Origin: Actinostola sp. cb2023
Lineage: Eukaryota; Cnidaria; Anthozoa; Actiniaria; Actinostolidae
Direction of reading: 5' to 3'
Length of the DNA stretch: 64,000 bases
NCBI GenBank assembly: GCA_033675265.1
Contig: JAUJYZ010000722.1
Location: 124,001-188,000 of the forward strand
Position 1 is the stretch's first letter; each line of letters opens with the position of its first letter. The notes beneath the pieces were generated by a model that was given only the letters and a program-made list of their open reading frames with translations, was not told the DNA's origin and searched no databases. The translations under genes were made by a program, and so were the position numbers. Of this stretch, positions 54,872 through 64,000 are shown piece after piece.

Positions 54872-55348
54872 GTTTGTCAGTTTAAGAGCCAGTCTCAATT
54901 GTTCAGTTTTATTTTGTTCACCTTGAAATAGAATACAGTCGAACCTCCGGTAAGTGACCAATCAGAGCGCGTGCATCTTTATGTCCACCTGTGTTATTAT
55001 ACTTATGCATATCGATTAAGGCTTATTGGTCCTTTTTTACTGAATACATAAATATGAATGATGGGTTAGTGGTGGATTGATAGCCGACGAATGGTTTGGT
55101 TAATGAACTATAACACTCAGGGCAATCGGACGCATAGCTAGTCGTCTCTTACGATAACGGTAAGTGAGTAGTTTGGCTTACTCTTGAAACACTACAATAT
55201 GGGAACATATCTTCTCCAACAAGTATAAAGTGGTAATTGGCGACTACAGGTCTCAGCAAATATTTAGTTCTATAGAGATATTGGTTTTGGTCCAGTTTAT
55301 CAGTAAAAAGAGAGAAGGCTAATCGTGCGAAGATAATTTGTCAGAATT

Positions 55349-56311
55349 ATGGCTAAAACAGAAAACATTGTCGTCAACTTACTTTGCATCATCATTGCCG
55401 TCGTCACAATCGTTGGAAATGCATTGGTTTGCCACATTATTCTACGAGTAAAATCCATGAAGACTTCAATGAATTATCTTCTTCTAAACCTCGCTATACT
55501 TGACGCTATTACAGGTTTTATAGCAATATTTTATGCTGTGATTAATGATGATGCTGGCCTTTTTGGGACACCGCGTATTCTACACCAAGCGTACAACCAA
55601 AGCGCCCTTGCTGCCGAGGTACTCTGTAAACTAATAAATAGTTTATGGCTTGGAAGCACAATTACGCCATTGTTCTTGATGGCAATTGCGTACGAGCGAT
55701 ATAAAGCTGTTGTACATCCACTCACAAGGCGAGACAGTCTTGTAACTAAGGGTAGGCTCAAGTGGATATTGCCATTAGCATGGCTCTTAGGTTTTGGATT
55801 TCTGAGCACCGATTTAGTTTTGGGGACTTACTCAGAGGGCACTTGCAAGGACAAGAGCTATTCCTGGTACAACTTTAAAGTTTACACCGCTGTCTACGTA
55901 ACGACACTGTATATAATTCCTTCTACAGTCATTTCCACCCTCTATTATCAAGTTATTCGCTCTTTAAGAAAGACAGAAATCATCGCAGCCCAAGCAGAAC
56001 TTCAAAGAGCAAGATCAAAAGCGAGGAAAAAAGTGATTCTGGTCATAATCACAGTTACGTTGACTTTCTATATTTTCTGTGGTTTACCACACATGCTGTA
56101 CCTTGTGAATGATCTCTTTGAGCTGTCCTTCTGGCAGAATGTTGGAGAGTTTCCTCTTGTCCTAATTTCATTGAACTCCGCTTTAAATCCATTGATTTAC
56201 TTTATATTTATCAAATCATTCCGTGATGGTCTCAGAAGTACCTGTAAATCTTCACTTCAAGATACTAATAACTGTCATGTTGTAAACATTACAACTGCAG
56301 AACGAAACTGA
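55349..56311 (+). CDS. Class A (rhodopsin-like) G protein-coupled receptor
   Basis: A complete single-exon gene of 320 residues; ATG follows 'GTCAGAATT'. Seven hydrophobic segments at about 7-32, 42-65, 89-113, 137-157, 178-200, 229-252 and 266-288. Family marks: Asn24 in 'VGNALV', Asp52 in 'LNLAILD', Cys93 and Cys166 (likely disulfide), Glu116-Arg117-Tyr118 (ERY for DRY), Trp144, Pro191, and NPLIY at 280-284 followed by 'FIFIKSFRDGLR' (helix 8). The extracellular N terminus is only ~6 residues, without an N-glycosylation site. The CWxP motif of TM6 reads CGLP, lacking the usual Trp switch. The third loop is basic ('ARSKARKKVI'), as expected for G-protein coupling. Ligand unknown; layout suggests an amine, melatonin-like or peptide receptor of an expanded invertebrate group. 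AATAAA at 56491 could be the polyadenylation signal. Confidence 0.93.
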   Translation: MAKTENIVVNLLCIIIAVVTIVGNALVCHIILRVKSMKTSMNYLLLNLAILDAITGFIAIFYAVINDDAGLFGTPRILHQAYNQSALAAEVLCKLINSLWLGSTITPLFLMAIAYERYKAVVHPLTRRDSLVTKGRLKWILPLAWLLGFGFLSTDLVLGTYSEGTCKDKSYSWYNFKVYTAVYVTTLYIIPSTVISTLYYQVIRSLRKTEIIAAQAELQRARSKARKKVILVIITVTLTFYIFCGLPHMLYLVNDLFELSFWQNVGEFPLVLISLNSALNPLIYFIFIKSFRDGLRSTCKSSLQDTNNCHVVNITTAERN

Positions 56312-57076
56312 CGCAGGAAACAGTAACAGCTTAAACCAACAGAACGATATAGCAATAGTGGGGAGCCGAAACTCCTAGTTATTCGCTTTGTGGACGAAAA
56401 TCCGCGTAACTAAGCGCAATCTCATGCATGGGAATAGCAATGTTGAGGAATTTACATAACAATATATTTTCCTGCATTCGCAAGAAATACAATAAATTAA
56501 TCTTCAAGGGAAGATAAATCGATTAACTATTGTTATCGAATTAATGAATAATTAATGAGGGAAATACAATAGAAATCATAAGCGTAGCAGACATCTGCAA
56601 ATCGACAAGAGATTCGTCCTCATTTGCACTCAACTTTAACTTGGATTTTCTTGGCCAAACTGTTTCCTATCATCAAAATTATAGTAAAACATCCACTTAT
56701 ACATCGTTGGATTCGATAAGTAATATAGACTCTATGCATAAATGGTAGAATCGTAAAATCTCATTCACTTTGTTATTGGGAATATGTTACGGCAATATCT
56801 CACAATCTCTTTGAAGAGAGTGTTATCAAAAATGAACACACCAAACTTTATATTAGGGCTGTACTACGAAATCTTGAAAAGATATAGTGACTTGAAATTA
56901 CAGAGATTTGTGCCAGAAACCGAAACCGGACTTTGGCCCTAAATGCCTCGTTTCCATGTATTTTTGCACCTTTCAAACGCTCACTACTTGTGATAGTTTC
57001 ATTTTTATTAATGCACTTTTGGGGTAATTACTAAACTGTGGATGATCTTTCAATCTATTATTTTACCTTTACTTAA
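56312..57076. other. 3' flank of the receptor gene
   Basis: Probable 3' UTR to AATAAA at 56491; beyond it no feature was recognised. Confidence 0.45.
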
Positions 57077-57690
57077 AGTGCCTGTGAAACGAAAATGTCG
57101 ATCCTTGTTTTATTGTACATTATTGTTCTTTGGTCTTTCTCTGAACATTTGCTGTATTTAAACATCGACTTTGAGCGTGCGAACATTTTCTTTTCGCGGT
57201 TCGAAATTATCATTTTCAACCAAAATGTGCGACAAGAGACTGGGCCCTTGACAATGGCTCGGTGACGTCATAAGTTGTGTATGCCTTTGTTTGCACAACT
57301 TATGACGTCACATTTCTATAGTTTGATCGAGCGGGAATAGGCGACTTGCATGATGACGTTGTTTACTACAACTACCAGAATGCTTTGGGAATTTTCTTTC
57401 TTATTCAGATTTTTATTCCCTCATGAGAATAGTAAGACAATTGGTGCTAATTATCTAACAAAAGAAAATGGGCAAAGCATTCTGGTACTTGTAGTATATG
57501 ACGCCATCATGCAAGTCGCCTATTGTCGCACTTTGAAACCCAAAATGCCCAACTTCGTGCGTGAAATAAAACATGTTCCTGAAGCTCAATTCGCTTTTTA
57601 TTAATGCCATGTAAACAAGCAAATAGTAAACTTTCGTAGTAGCAAATAAAAACGGGGTCTGTTTTTTTTCGTTTCATATGCACTTTAACT
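57077..57690. mobile_element. ~610-bp TIR element with an internal palindrome
   Basis: 'AAAGTGCCTGTGAAACGAAA' at the left faces 'TTTCGTTTCATATGCACTTT' at the right. Inside, 'AATAGGCGACTTGCATGATG' and 'CTACCAGAATGCTTT' (57336-57384) face 'AAAGCATTCTGGTAC' and 'CATCATGCAAGTCGCCTATT' (57474-57527). 'TGACGTCATAAGTTGTG' and 'CACAACTTATGACGTCA' form a third palindrome at 57262-57310. Confidence 0.75.
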
Positions 57691-58499
57691 CGTTGATTCT
57701 TTCAGTTTTTGCAAATTTATGCAAATTCAAGGAATCGAGTATTGCGTGCACACGGTGTATACAATCTTCGCGTCGAATCGTGAATATTGTATATAGTATA
57801 CATAATGACACGAACAAGAAATACTTGAACTACAAAAAATTATCTGTCAGTCGGTTTTCTTTCTTCACGTATTAGCCTAGTTCACGTACATTTCAAGTTT
57901 GGAATTCAATGCATTTTTGTTTGAAGTACGAATGTTAATGGTTATCGCAGTATTTTGGCTTTACAGTCGTTAATAATTTATCTCAATTACAATTGCATAT
58001 GCTGAATTTCTGAAATGTAATAAAGCAGCTGTAATGATTTGGAGAATGCTGAGTCAACGTTATATATATATAAAACGGTTTTAGGACGGCGTCCGGAAGC
58101 CAAAGTAAATATTTTTGAAGAACAATCAGTGAAAAAAAAAACACCAATTTCTAGAAGAGACAACTGGCTTTGGCTTTGCTGGCAGGGTGTTTAATTTATG
58201 ACAAGAGGTCTATTTAGTGTGTTTTGGCATCGATCGATATATTTTGAGTGCTCACTCCTCAAGGCAACAAGTCCCATATTAATCGATCACCAAATCTTGG
58301 TTTCAGCCGAAAATAAAATACTTACTCGATTCGCTCAAGCAAGTGCTTTCGATATGTAATAGAATGGCAATCTATCAGTGTTCTGACCTGCTTTAATTTC
58401 AGGTCGTTTACTCGACTAACGGCCCAGAAAACCGATGTTTTTTCGAATGACATGCTTCTCTCGCTCTTCCTGGGCTTCCTGTGGCCGGGATGGACTGGA
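57691..58499. other. Intergenic, no feature seen
   Basis: No supported gene or repeat apart from a TATATATATA run near 58063. Confidence 0.4.
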
Positions 58500-58504
58500 C
58501 ACTT

Positions 58505-58556
58505 CTGAGGGGTAGTGAGGGAGGGGAGGGGGGGGGGGTGGTATGGGGAGGGGGGA
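58505..58556 (+). repeat. G-rich tract with quadruplex potential
   Basis: Runs of 3-12 G separated by 1-5 bases ('GAGGGAGGGGAGGGGGGGGG' then GGTATGGGGAGGGGGG). Confidence 0.75.
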
Positions 58557-58939
58557 TTACTCCCTATATACGAGTGGTAGGGTTGACTGTCGTATTTTTT
58601 AGGGGTTGAAATCGTCATTTTGGTATATTTTTAGCGGTTGTCAAAGCGAAGTCCTGGTTCTTTCCCGAAAACTAGTATTTTTAGGGCCGACTCTCGCGAT
58701 CGAATGCTAATCACGGGTGCCAAGGAAACCGTTAGCCGGGTATTTTTTTAGGTTTTCCGAAAATACGAGAAATGAGTAAAATATCTGCGCATATTAATAT
58801 ATAACAACAACAACAAATTAGAATGGATTAAAAATCATTGCCGAAAAAAACAAAAAAAAAAAAACAAACAAACAAACAAACAAAACAACAAATTATTACC
58901 ATAAAATGACAAAAAATGACAAACTTAGTAAAAGGAAGA

Positions 58940-59104
58940 ACCGATATACCGAATCGAAATATGGCAGCCAATTTGAATAACTATTGTTCTGGACTGACTA
59001 GCCTCTCATTCATGTGAAAACGCGTTTGTGTTTCAACGTGAACACCAGGTTGGTCAGTCAAAGAACAATGGCAATTGGACGCCATATTTCGATTCGGTGT
59101 ATAA
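58940..59104. mobile_element. 165-bp palindromic MITE
   Basis: 'ACCGAATCGAAATATGGC' at the left faces 'GCCATATTTCGATTCGGT' at the right. 'ACTATTGTTCTGGACTGACT' faces 'GGTCAGTCAAAGAACAATGG'. A TAT flanks both ends. (AAAC)n is just upstream at 58860-58885. Confidence 0.8.
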
Positions 59105-60090
59105 TAGGTAAACAATACTCAGAATACCTGGTAAAGCCAAGCGGCCGTGTTGTGTCAGCCTGCGTAACTTGTATCAAAAATACAAGCTCTTCCACGACTA
59201 TGATTTCTATTGTGTTTTCCTCATGAATTATTAATGATATGATAAGTACTAGTATTAATTAAATAGTTTCAAGCAGGTTGGCATTAAAAAGCTGTACAAG
59301 TATAAATAAAATAACATTATATAAGGAGACAAAAATAATGGACACAGTTGTGATAACCGAGTGTAAAAAGAAAACGTACACATTAATAAAGTGAAAAGAA
59401 GGAAACAAGTCTGTCTTATTCTGAAGATATATACCGTATTCAGAAAACATGAGTAAAGTAATGAACGGAAAAGGAAAGAAAGAGAAAGAAAACAGAAAGA
59501 AGACCGATACAACATTGGCTCGTTTCTAGGCACTTTTTTTTAATATGGGGGAATGTCAAACGAGGCCTTTACTGCTGTACATTGTGTGAAATGTCGAAGC
59601 TTTCACCTTTCACTTTCGTCAACTTCACTAGACTAGTATTTGTTTTACTATTCTTTATTTGAACAATTTGTTTCATATCACTGTTACATTAACATTATTA
59701 TCAGTCTTATTATTACATGATACAAGATCTATCTTTATATATTACACATATACATGTAGATTGACAACTATTTTGACAATCTTTACTTAGAATAAAAGGA
59801 AATGTGGAAATTGAAAGAGAGAGATAGAGAGAGTTTAGCAAAGAGATTAACAACATCGGTCCTTATGCATAGTTACATTATAAGTAAGAGTTAATTACCG
59901 AGAACGGGGGCAACAAGCCAAATACATGTAAAGGACAACAAGGAAAATGTGGCAAGGAATATTAATGAGTTCAGTTCCCAGTCTTTTCGCACGCTCATTT
60001 TTCTTACAGACGCCATTTTGTTTTTGATCGACAGGAGACTGGAATTTTTCTTTTGTTACTCCGCTGATTGAAAGGCATTGCGGGCACAAC
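59105..60090. other. Intergenic, no feature seen
   Basis: A GA-rich stretch is at 59455-59505 and 59810-59835. No gene supported on either strand. Confidence 0.4.
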
Positions 60091-60094
60091 CGAT

Positions 60095-60240
60095 ACTTGT
60101 CAAGGAAAACTTGTTTTTCATCTAATTGAGCAAGGAAACCTTGTCAATGAAAAATTGTCAAAGAAAACTTGTTGACCGTCTCATTACAAACGATCAATGA
60201 AACCGATTGTCAAATATACTTGTCAAGGAAAACTTGCTCG
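60095..60240. repeat. Degenerate 'CTTGTCAAGGAAAACTTG' repeats
   Basis: Five or six variants of this imperfectly palindromic 18-mer at irregular spacing. Confidence 0.6.
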
Positions 60241-60250
60241 TGTAGATTCG

Positions 60251-60765
60251 GCTTAAAGTCCCAATAACCCCTAAGAGATTGTTGTAAAAATCTATTCAAT
60301 ATAAGCTGAATAGTTGGTGGGTATAGTATTTTGTGATTTGAACTTTGCGTTTATGAGTTATAGAGGTTTGAAATCTCAATATGCACATTTGATGACGTCT
60401 ACTATTCAATTCAATTCAATTCAATTTATTTTTCAATTGAATTTTTACTATGGAATCTGCCATAACTTATTTATACTTTTTCAAGAAGAACTTATTTTTT
60501 TTAATGGGCAAAAAAGTTATAAAATCATTTATAAAGTCTGTGAAAATATTCTGTAAGTTTTCAAATGTCAATGATCAGCACAAGGGCATTTTTGTATAAT
60601 AAATGATTCCTTAGTAGACGTCGTCAAATTTGCATATTGAGTTTTCAAACCTCTATAACTCATAAATGTAAGGTTCAAATCACAAAATACTGAACCCACC
60701 AACTATTCAGCTTATATTGAATATATTTTTAAAACAATCTCACAGGGGTTATAGGCACTTTAAGC
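60251..60765. mobile_element. 515-bp MITE
   Basis: Ends are 'GCTTAAAGTCCCAATAACCC' and 'GGGTTATAGGCACTTTAAGC'. Arms of ~140 bp include 'CAATATAAGCTGAATAGTTG' and 'ATGAGTTATAGAGGTTTGAA' with complements. (ATTCA)n-like repeats are at 60405-60425. Confidence 0.85.
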
Positions 60766-60782
60766 ACAGTAGTCTAGTGTGC

Positions 60783-61241
60783 TAAAGGGGAACTGAAAAC
60801 AATATGTATTTTCTCAAGAAAGTTAGATATATATTGTACTAGCATTACTTGAGTATTATTTTTTGTAATTACTTCATAGATATGAACACAATTTACGTTC
60901 AATATGGAATATCATCCGCCATTTTGTTTTTTTTACCGTCGGCTCAGATATTTTTGTTTGTGACGTCGTACGTTTTAGGGGAATATTAAAATCCGTTCAC
61001 AACATTCTCTCGGGTACACGAAAATACAATGTACTTATCATTACTCTATATTGTGACTACACTTTCCCTTGGGATAGGTAACGTCTATTATGGGGAATAA
61101 TTACTGAAGTGAGCCGCGATTATTTCAGCGGTAGTCTATGTCTTTTTACAATTAAAACTCAAGTTTCTTCTCCATAAAAATAGAAACAACGTTCTCTTTG
61201 TTTTTATCGAAATATAAATTTAGGCTACAGTTCTCCTTTAA
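60783..61241. mobile_element. Probable 460-bp TIR element
   Basis: 'TTAAAGG.GAACTG'-type ends: CTAAAGGGGAACTGAAA at the left and CTACAGTTCTCCTTTAA at the right. Short TIR (about 15 bp, one or two mismatches), so tentative. Confidence 0.5.
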
Positions 61242-61484
61242 GGTGGGTGTAAGTAATTGATAAAGCCGGGGTTCGATTCTCGATTCGACTTACAAAAAAA
61301 AGCATTTTCCTCAAAATTCGCCAAGTCTAAAATTTCTAAGTCTATTGCCGACATAAATATAACCGAGAAAGCGTAGAACGAGAGCAATATATGTACATGT
61401 ATATTGCCCTGGAATGAGGACACTATCTGTATTGCTGGTTTGCAATCAATCCCTGAATATTTAAATTACAAAGACGCAGCGGGC

Positions 61485-61791
61485 ATGTTGGTGGAACAAA
61501 CAAGAGTAGCTCAGTAATGAGGAATGCTTTGTTATCGGTAACCAACATGGCCGCCATGACGTCACGTGCAACCATGTTGTGGAACAAACAAGAGTAGCTC
61601 AGTATTGAGGAATGCTTTGTTATCGGTAACCAACATGGCCGCCATGACGTCACGTGCAACCATGTTGTGGAACAAACAAGAGTAGCTCAGTAATGAGGAA
61701 TGCATTGTTATCGGTAACCAACATGGCCGCCATAACGTCACGTGCAACCATGTTGTGGAACAAACAAGAGTAGCTCAGTATTGAGGAATGC
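61485..61791. repeat. 88-bp satellite, left part (~3.5 units)
   Basis: 'GAGGAATGCTTTGTTATCGG' recurs at 61519, 61607, 61695 and 61783, a strict 88-bp period. Each unit has 'AACATGGCCGCCATGACGTC' and ACGTGCAACCATGTT, that is, ATGGCCGCCAT, TGACGTCA-type and CACGTG motifs. Sequence 61242-61484 just before shows nothing else. Confidence 0.95.
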
Positions 61792-61799
61792 TTTGTTAT

Positions 61800-63220
61800 T
61801 AGCCTGCGTAGCGGCGTACGGGAAAAGGGAAGGAGGGAGGGGAAGGGGAGGAGAGGGGATTGGGGAGAGGGGATTGGGGAGAGAGCGAAAGGGAACGCCT
61901 GCAATGATAACCCCACATTCCTCAATACACCCCCTAATTAATATTCAAGATTGCGAAATAAATAAACCAATCAAAATCGTCTTTTTTACACTGTGAAGTG
62001 TGAAATGTACATGTAATTTGACAATCGAACGAGGGAAAGGCATGGATCGCTTAAAAGTCTTTTTACGATCTATGGTATTTATAAAAGGCTACACAAACTG
62101 AATAAACATAGCACTTAAATGAAAGGAAGAAAGGAAGTTTTTATTAGAGAGAGTTATCTACAGAATCATACAACTGTCAACATATTTATACGATTGCGGA
62201 CGTTTCTGAACGAACTCCTGATCGAATCGCCGTTTTCAAAAAACCTTTGAACTTCGGTCCGTAGATACCCACATTCAACTGAATCCTTCCTTTTAATCCT
62301 TAGATTCCCAGAAAGTTAAATTACCGTGGAAGTTTTTATTAGAGACTATCAGTCCAGTATATAAGAATCGAGAAGAGAAGAGAAGAGAAGGCCAGATATC
62401 TAGAGAATCAACTGTCAACATTACGATTTAATTCAGTAAGCTTTCTACTTTACGATTAGCTCGAGCTTTACCCTAACTTGTTCGACATCGTATTATAGAG
62501 CTTTTAAAACAAATCCTCTGGAACCAGGGTACTCGAGCTTCTTGTTCAAAGCACAGTTGTGGTATTTTAGCCTGACTTGTTGAAACCCCTTGTGTCTGTT
62601 ACTTCTTCAGTAGACTGATTCCATAAGTCGGTCTGTTCGCTCTTTGTCGCCGATTCTGAGCGACCTCCAGGGTAAAAGAGCGAAAACATGCACGCTTATG
62701 GAATCAGTCTACTTCTTCAGCACTAGCGAAGATCAATTTTGGCGGCGACTCGTGTAGTACAAGAGATTCCCAAGAACTTGGCCTCAATCGGCTTCGTGTT
62801 GTACTTGAAAAACCGCTTCTCCTTTCACTTCAGCGAATACTCTAAAAATTAGGCTTTGCGACCTTTTCCTTATAACAAGCAGTTTATAACACTGAGTTTG
62901 TTCTGTTTTATAACGATACGGCCATCTCAGAATCAATCATTATCGAACGCCAGTGTTTAGACCGTCGCTTCAAACGACGGAGATCAATTTTCATTTTTAA
63001 AAAACAATAGAGGCATTTGATTGACAGCTGATTAACCAATGGGAATTTTACGTTCAAAATTTGAACGTAAAATACGAGGAATGTGGGGTTATCATTGCAG
63101 GCGTTCCCTTCAGCTCTCTCCCCAATCCCCTCTCCCCAATCCCCTCTCCTCTCCTACCCTTCTCCCCTTCCCCCCTTCCCCTCCCTCCTTCCCTTTTCCC
63201 GTACGCCGCTACGCAGGCTA
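61800..63220. mobile_element. 1,421-bp TIR element with an 8-bp target duplication
   Basis: Perfect ends 'TAGCCTGCGTAGCGGCGTAC' and 'GTACGCCGCTACGCAGGCTA'. Arms extend ~125-145 bp as GGGA-rich/TCCC-rich tracts to 'GATAACCCCACATTCCTC' and its complement at 63076. Flanked by TTTGTTAT at 61792-61799 and 63221-63228, which is interior to the 88-bp satellite unit, so this is a clean insertion. An 8-bp duplication fits hAT-type transposition. The interior (61990-63070) has a further inverted repeat 'AGTAGACTGATTCCATAAG' (62610) against 'CTTATGGAATCAGTCTACT' (62695) and no transposase frame. Confidence 0.9.
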
Positions 63221-63615
63221 TTTGTTATCGGTAACCAACATGGCCGCCATGACGTCACGTGCAACCATGTTGTGGAACAAACAAGAGTAGCTCAGTAATG
63301 AGGAATGCTTTGTTATCGGTAACCAACATGACCGCCATGACGTCACGTGCAACCATGTTGTGGAACAAACAAGAGTAGCTCTGCAGTATTGAGGAATGCT
63401 TTGTTATCGTTAACCAACATGGCCGCCATGACGTCACGTGCAACCATGTTGTGGAACAAACAAGAGTAGCTCAGTATTGAGGAATGCTTTGTTATCGGGA
63501 AACAACATGGCCGCCATGACGTCATGTGCAACCATGTTGTGGAACAAACAAGAGTAGCTCAGTATTGAGGAATGCTTTGTTATCGGGAAACAACATGGCC
63601 GCCATGATGTCACAT
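63221..63615. repeat. 88-bp satellite, right part (~4.5 units)
   Basis: Continues the array at the same phase after the insertion; units start at 63300, 63391 (3-bp insertion CTG/TGC), 63479 and 63567. The last unit decays (GATGTCACATG). Confidence 0.95.
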
Positions 63616-63879
63616 GAAAACCAGCAATATTGCCCTTGAATTAATAATTGGAGCTGGGAAATATGAGATATAAAGCCCGTCGATATTTTGGGATTCGCGG
63701 ACTTTTATCATTACTGGTTGATATACCAAGCAATGCAATTACTGCTTGTCTGATGGCAGTGTTTGTGCACCATTCGAGGATAGATGATAGAACTACTCAA
63801 GGACTGCAACACATCAGTCAAGCTGGAGTTGGGGAAACATTTTGTCTTGTTTCTGCTCAAAATAGTGTGAATAAAGTGA
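63616..63879. other. Unassigned sequence
   Basis: An 80-codon open frame starting 63648 has no recognised motif; not called as a gene. Confidence 0.35.
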
Positions 63880-64000
63880 ATTTTACATGAAAGCGAGGCT
63901 AAACCTATTTTATTTTGCTGTTCGCACAGATTGTGCTCGAAATGTAAGAAACTTCAGACATCTGAATAACTTTAGGAGTTTCAACTTTTGATATAATAAT
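63880..64000. mobile_element. Partial family Z-related MITE at the window end
   Basis: 'CATGAAAGCGAGGCTAAACC' and 'TTGTGCTCGAAATG' match the reverse complement of 11250-11330 inside family Z copy 1, but in a further diverged copy that runs off the window. Confidence 0.7.

Noticed and set aside
59255..59533. 92-residue hydrophobic minus-strand frame
   Set aside because: Composition-driven by the A/G-rich plus strand; no signal-peptide or domain logic.
63648..63890. 80-residue open frame near the window end
   Set aside because: No motif, and its end runs into a MITE fragment.

Overview
This is eukaryotic, animal-type, AT-rich DNA with very low gene density. It has consensus splice sites, a single-exon class A GPCR, a C2H2 zinc-finger gene, tyrosine-recombinase retroelements and dozens of inverted-repeat transposons. 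The repeat vocabulary (CACGTG-containing MITEs, 'GCGCTCTGATTGGC' segments, a satellite built on 'ATGGCCGCCATGACGTCA', Crypton-type recombinase genes, single-exon GPCRs) resembles anthozoan cnidarians. That is recollection and inference, not a database match.

Layout. 1-6.2 kb: a composite AT-rich element with ~330-bp inverted termini, holding a 72-bp minisatellite and three TTAA-flanked insertions. 6.5-16.3 kb: a mosaic of TIR elements, including two copies of a 1.5-kb TA-flanked element, two copies of a ~250-bp MITE, two of three copies of a ~0.6-kb CACGTG-bearing MITE, and a G-tract-ended element, plus a LINE relic. 18.3-22.6 kb: a nearly intact DIRS/Ngaro-type retrotransposon (gag-like, RT-RNase H, tyrosine recombinase) between 120-bp direct repeats that differ at one base. 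22.6-30.5 kb: a 31-bp satellite in two blocks, split by a 2.4-kb segment with an intact two-exon Crypton-type recombinase gene (469 aa). 30.5-37.2 kb: SINE-like and palindromic repeats, a 58-bp satellite, a long foldback and a 718-bp TIR element with a 10-bp target duplication.

36.3-44 kb: two related WW-domain exons. The forward one joins in phase, across a 4.4-kb intron, to an exon with about ten C2H2 fingers. That exon carries a 4-bp tandem duplication that breaks its frame, and its 3' end decays into degenerate fingers. A Penelope-like GIY-YIG relic and a hammerhead-like motif lie in the intron. 44-54.9 kb: more MITEs, a long (AAT)n tract, a ~0.9-kb segmental duplication and nested inverted repeats. 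55.3-56.3 kb: an intact rhodopsin-like GPCR. 57-64 kb: MITEs and an 88-bp satellite interrupted by a 1.4-kb TIR element with a perfect 8-bp target duplication.

How it fits together: the only convincing host genes are the GPCR and the WW/zinc-finger locus. The rest is mobile and satellite DNA, with two different tyrosine-recombinase genes at or inside the same 31-bp array. Boundaries of repeats were set by eye and may be off by several bases.
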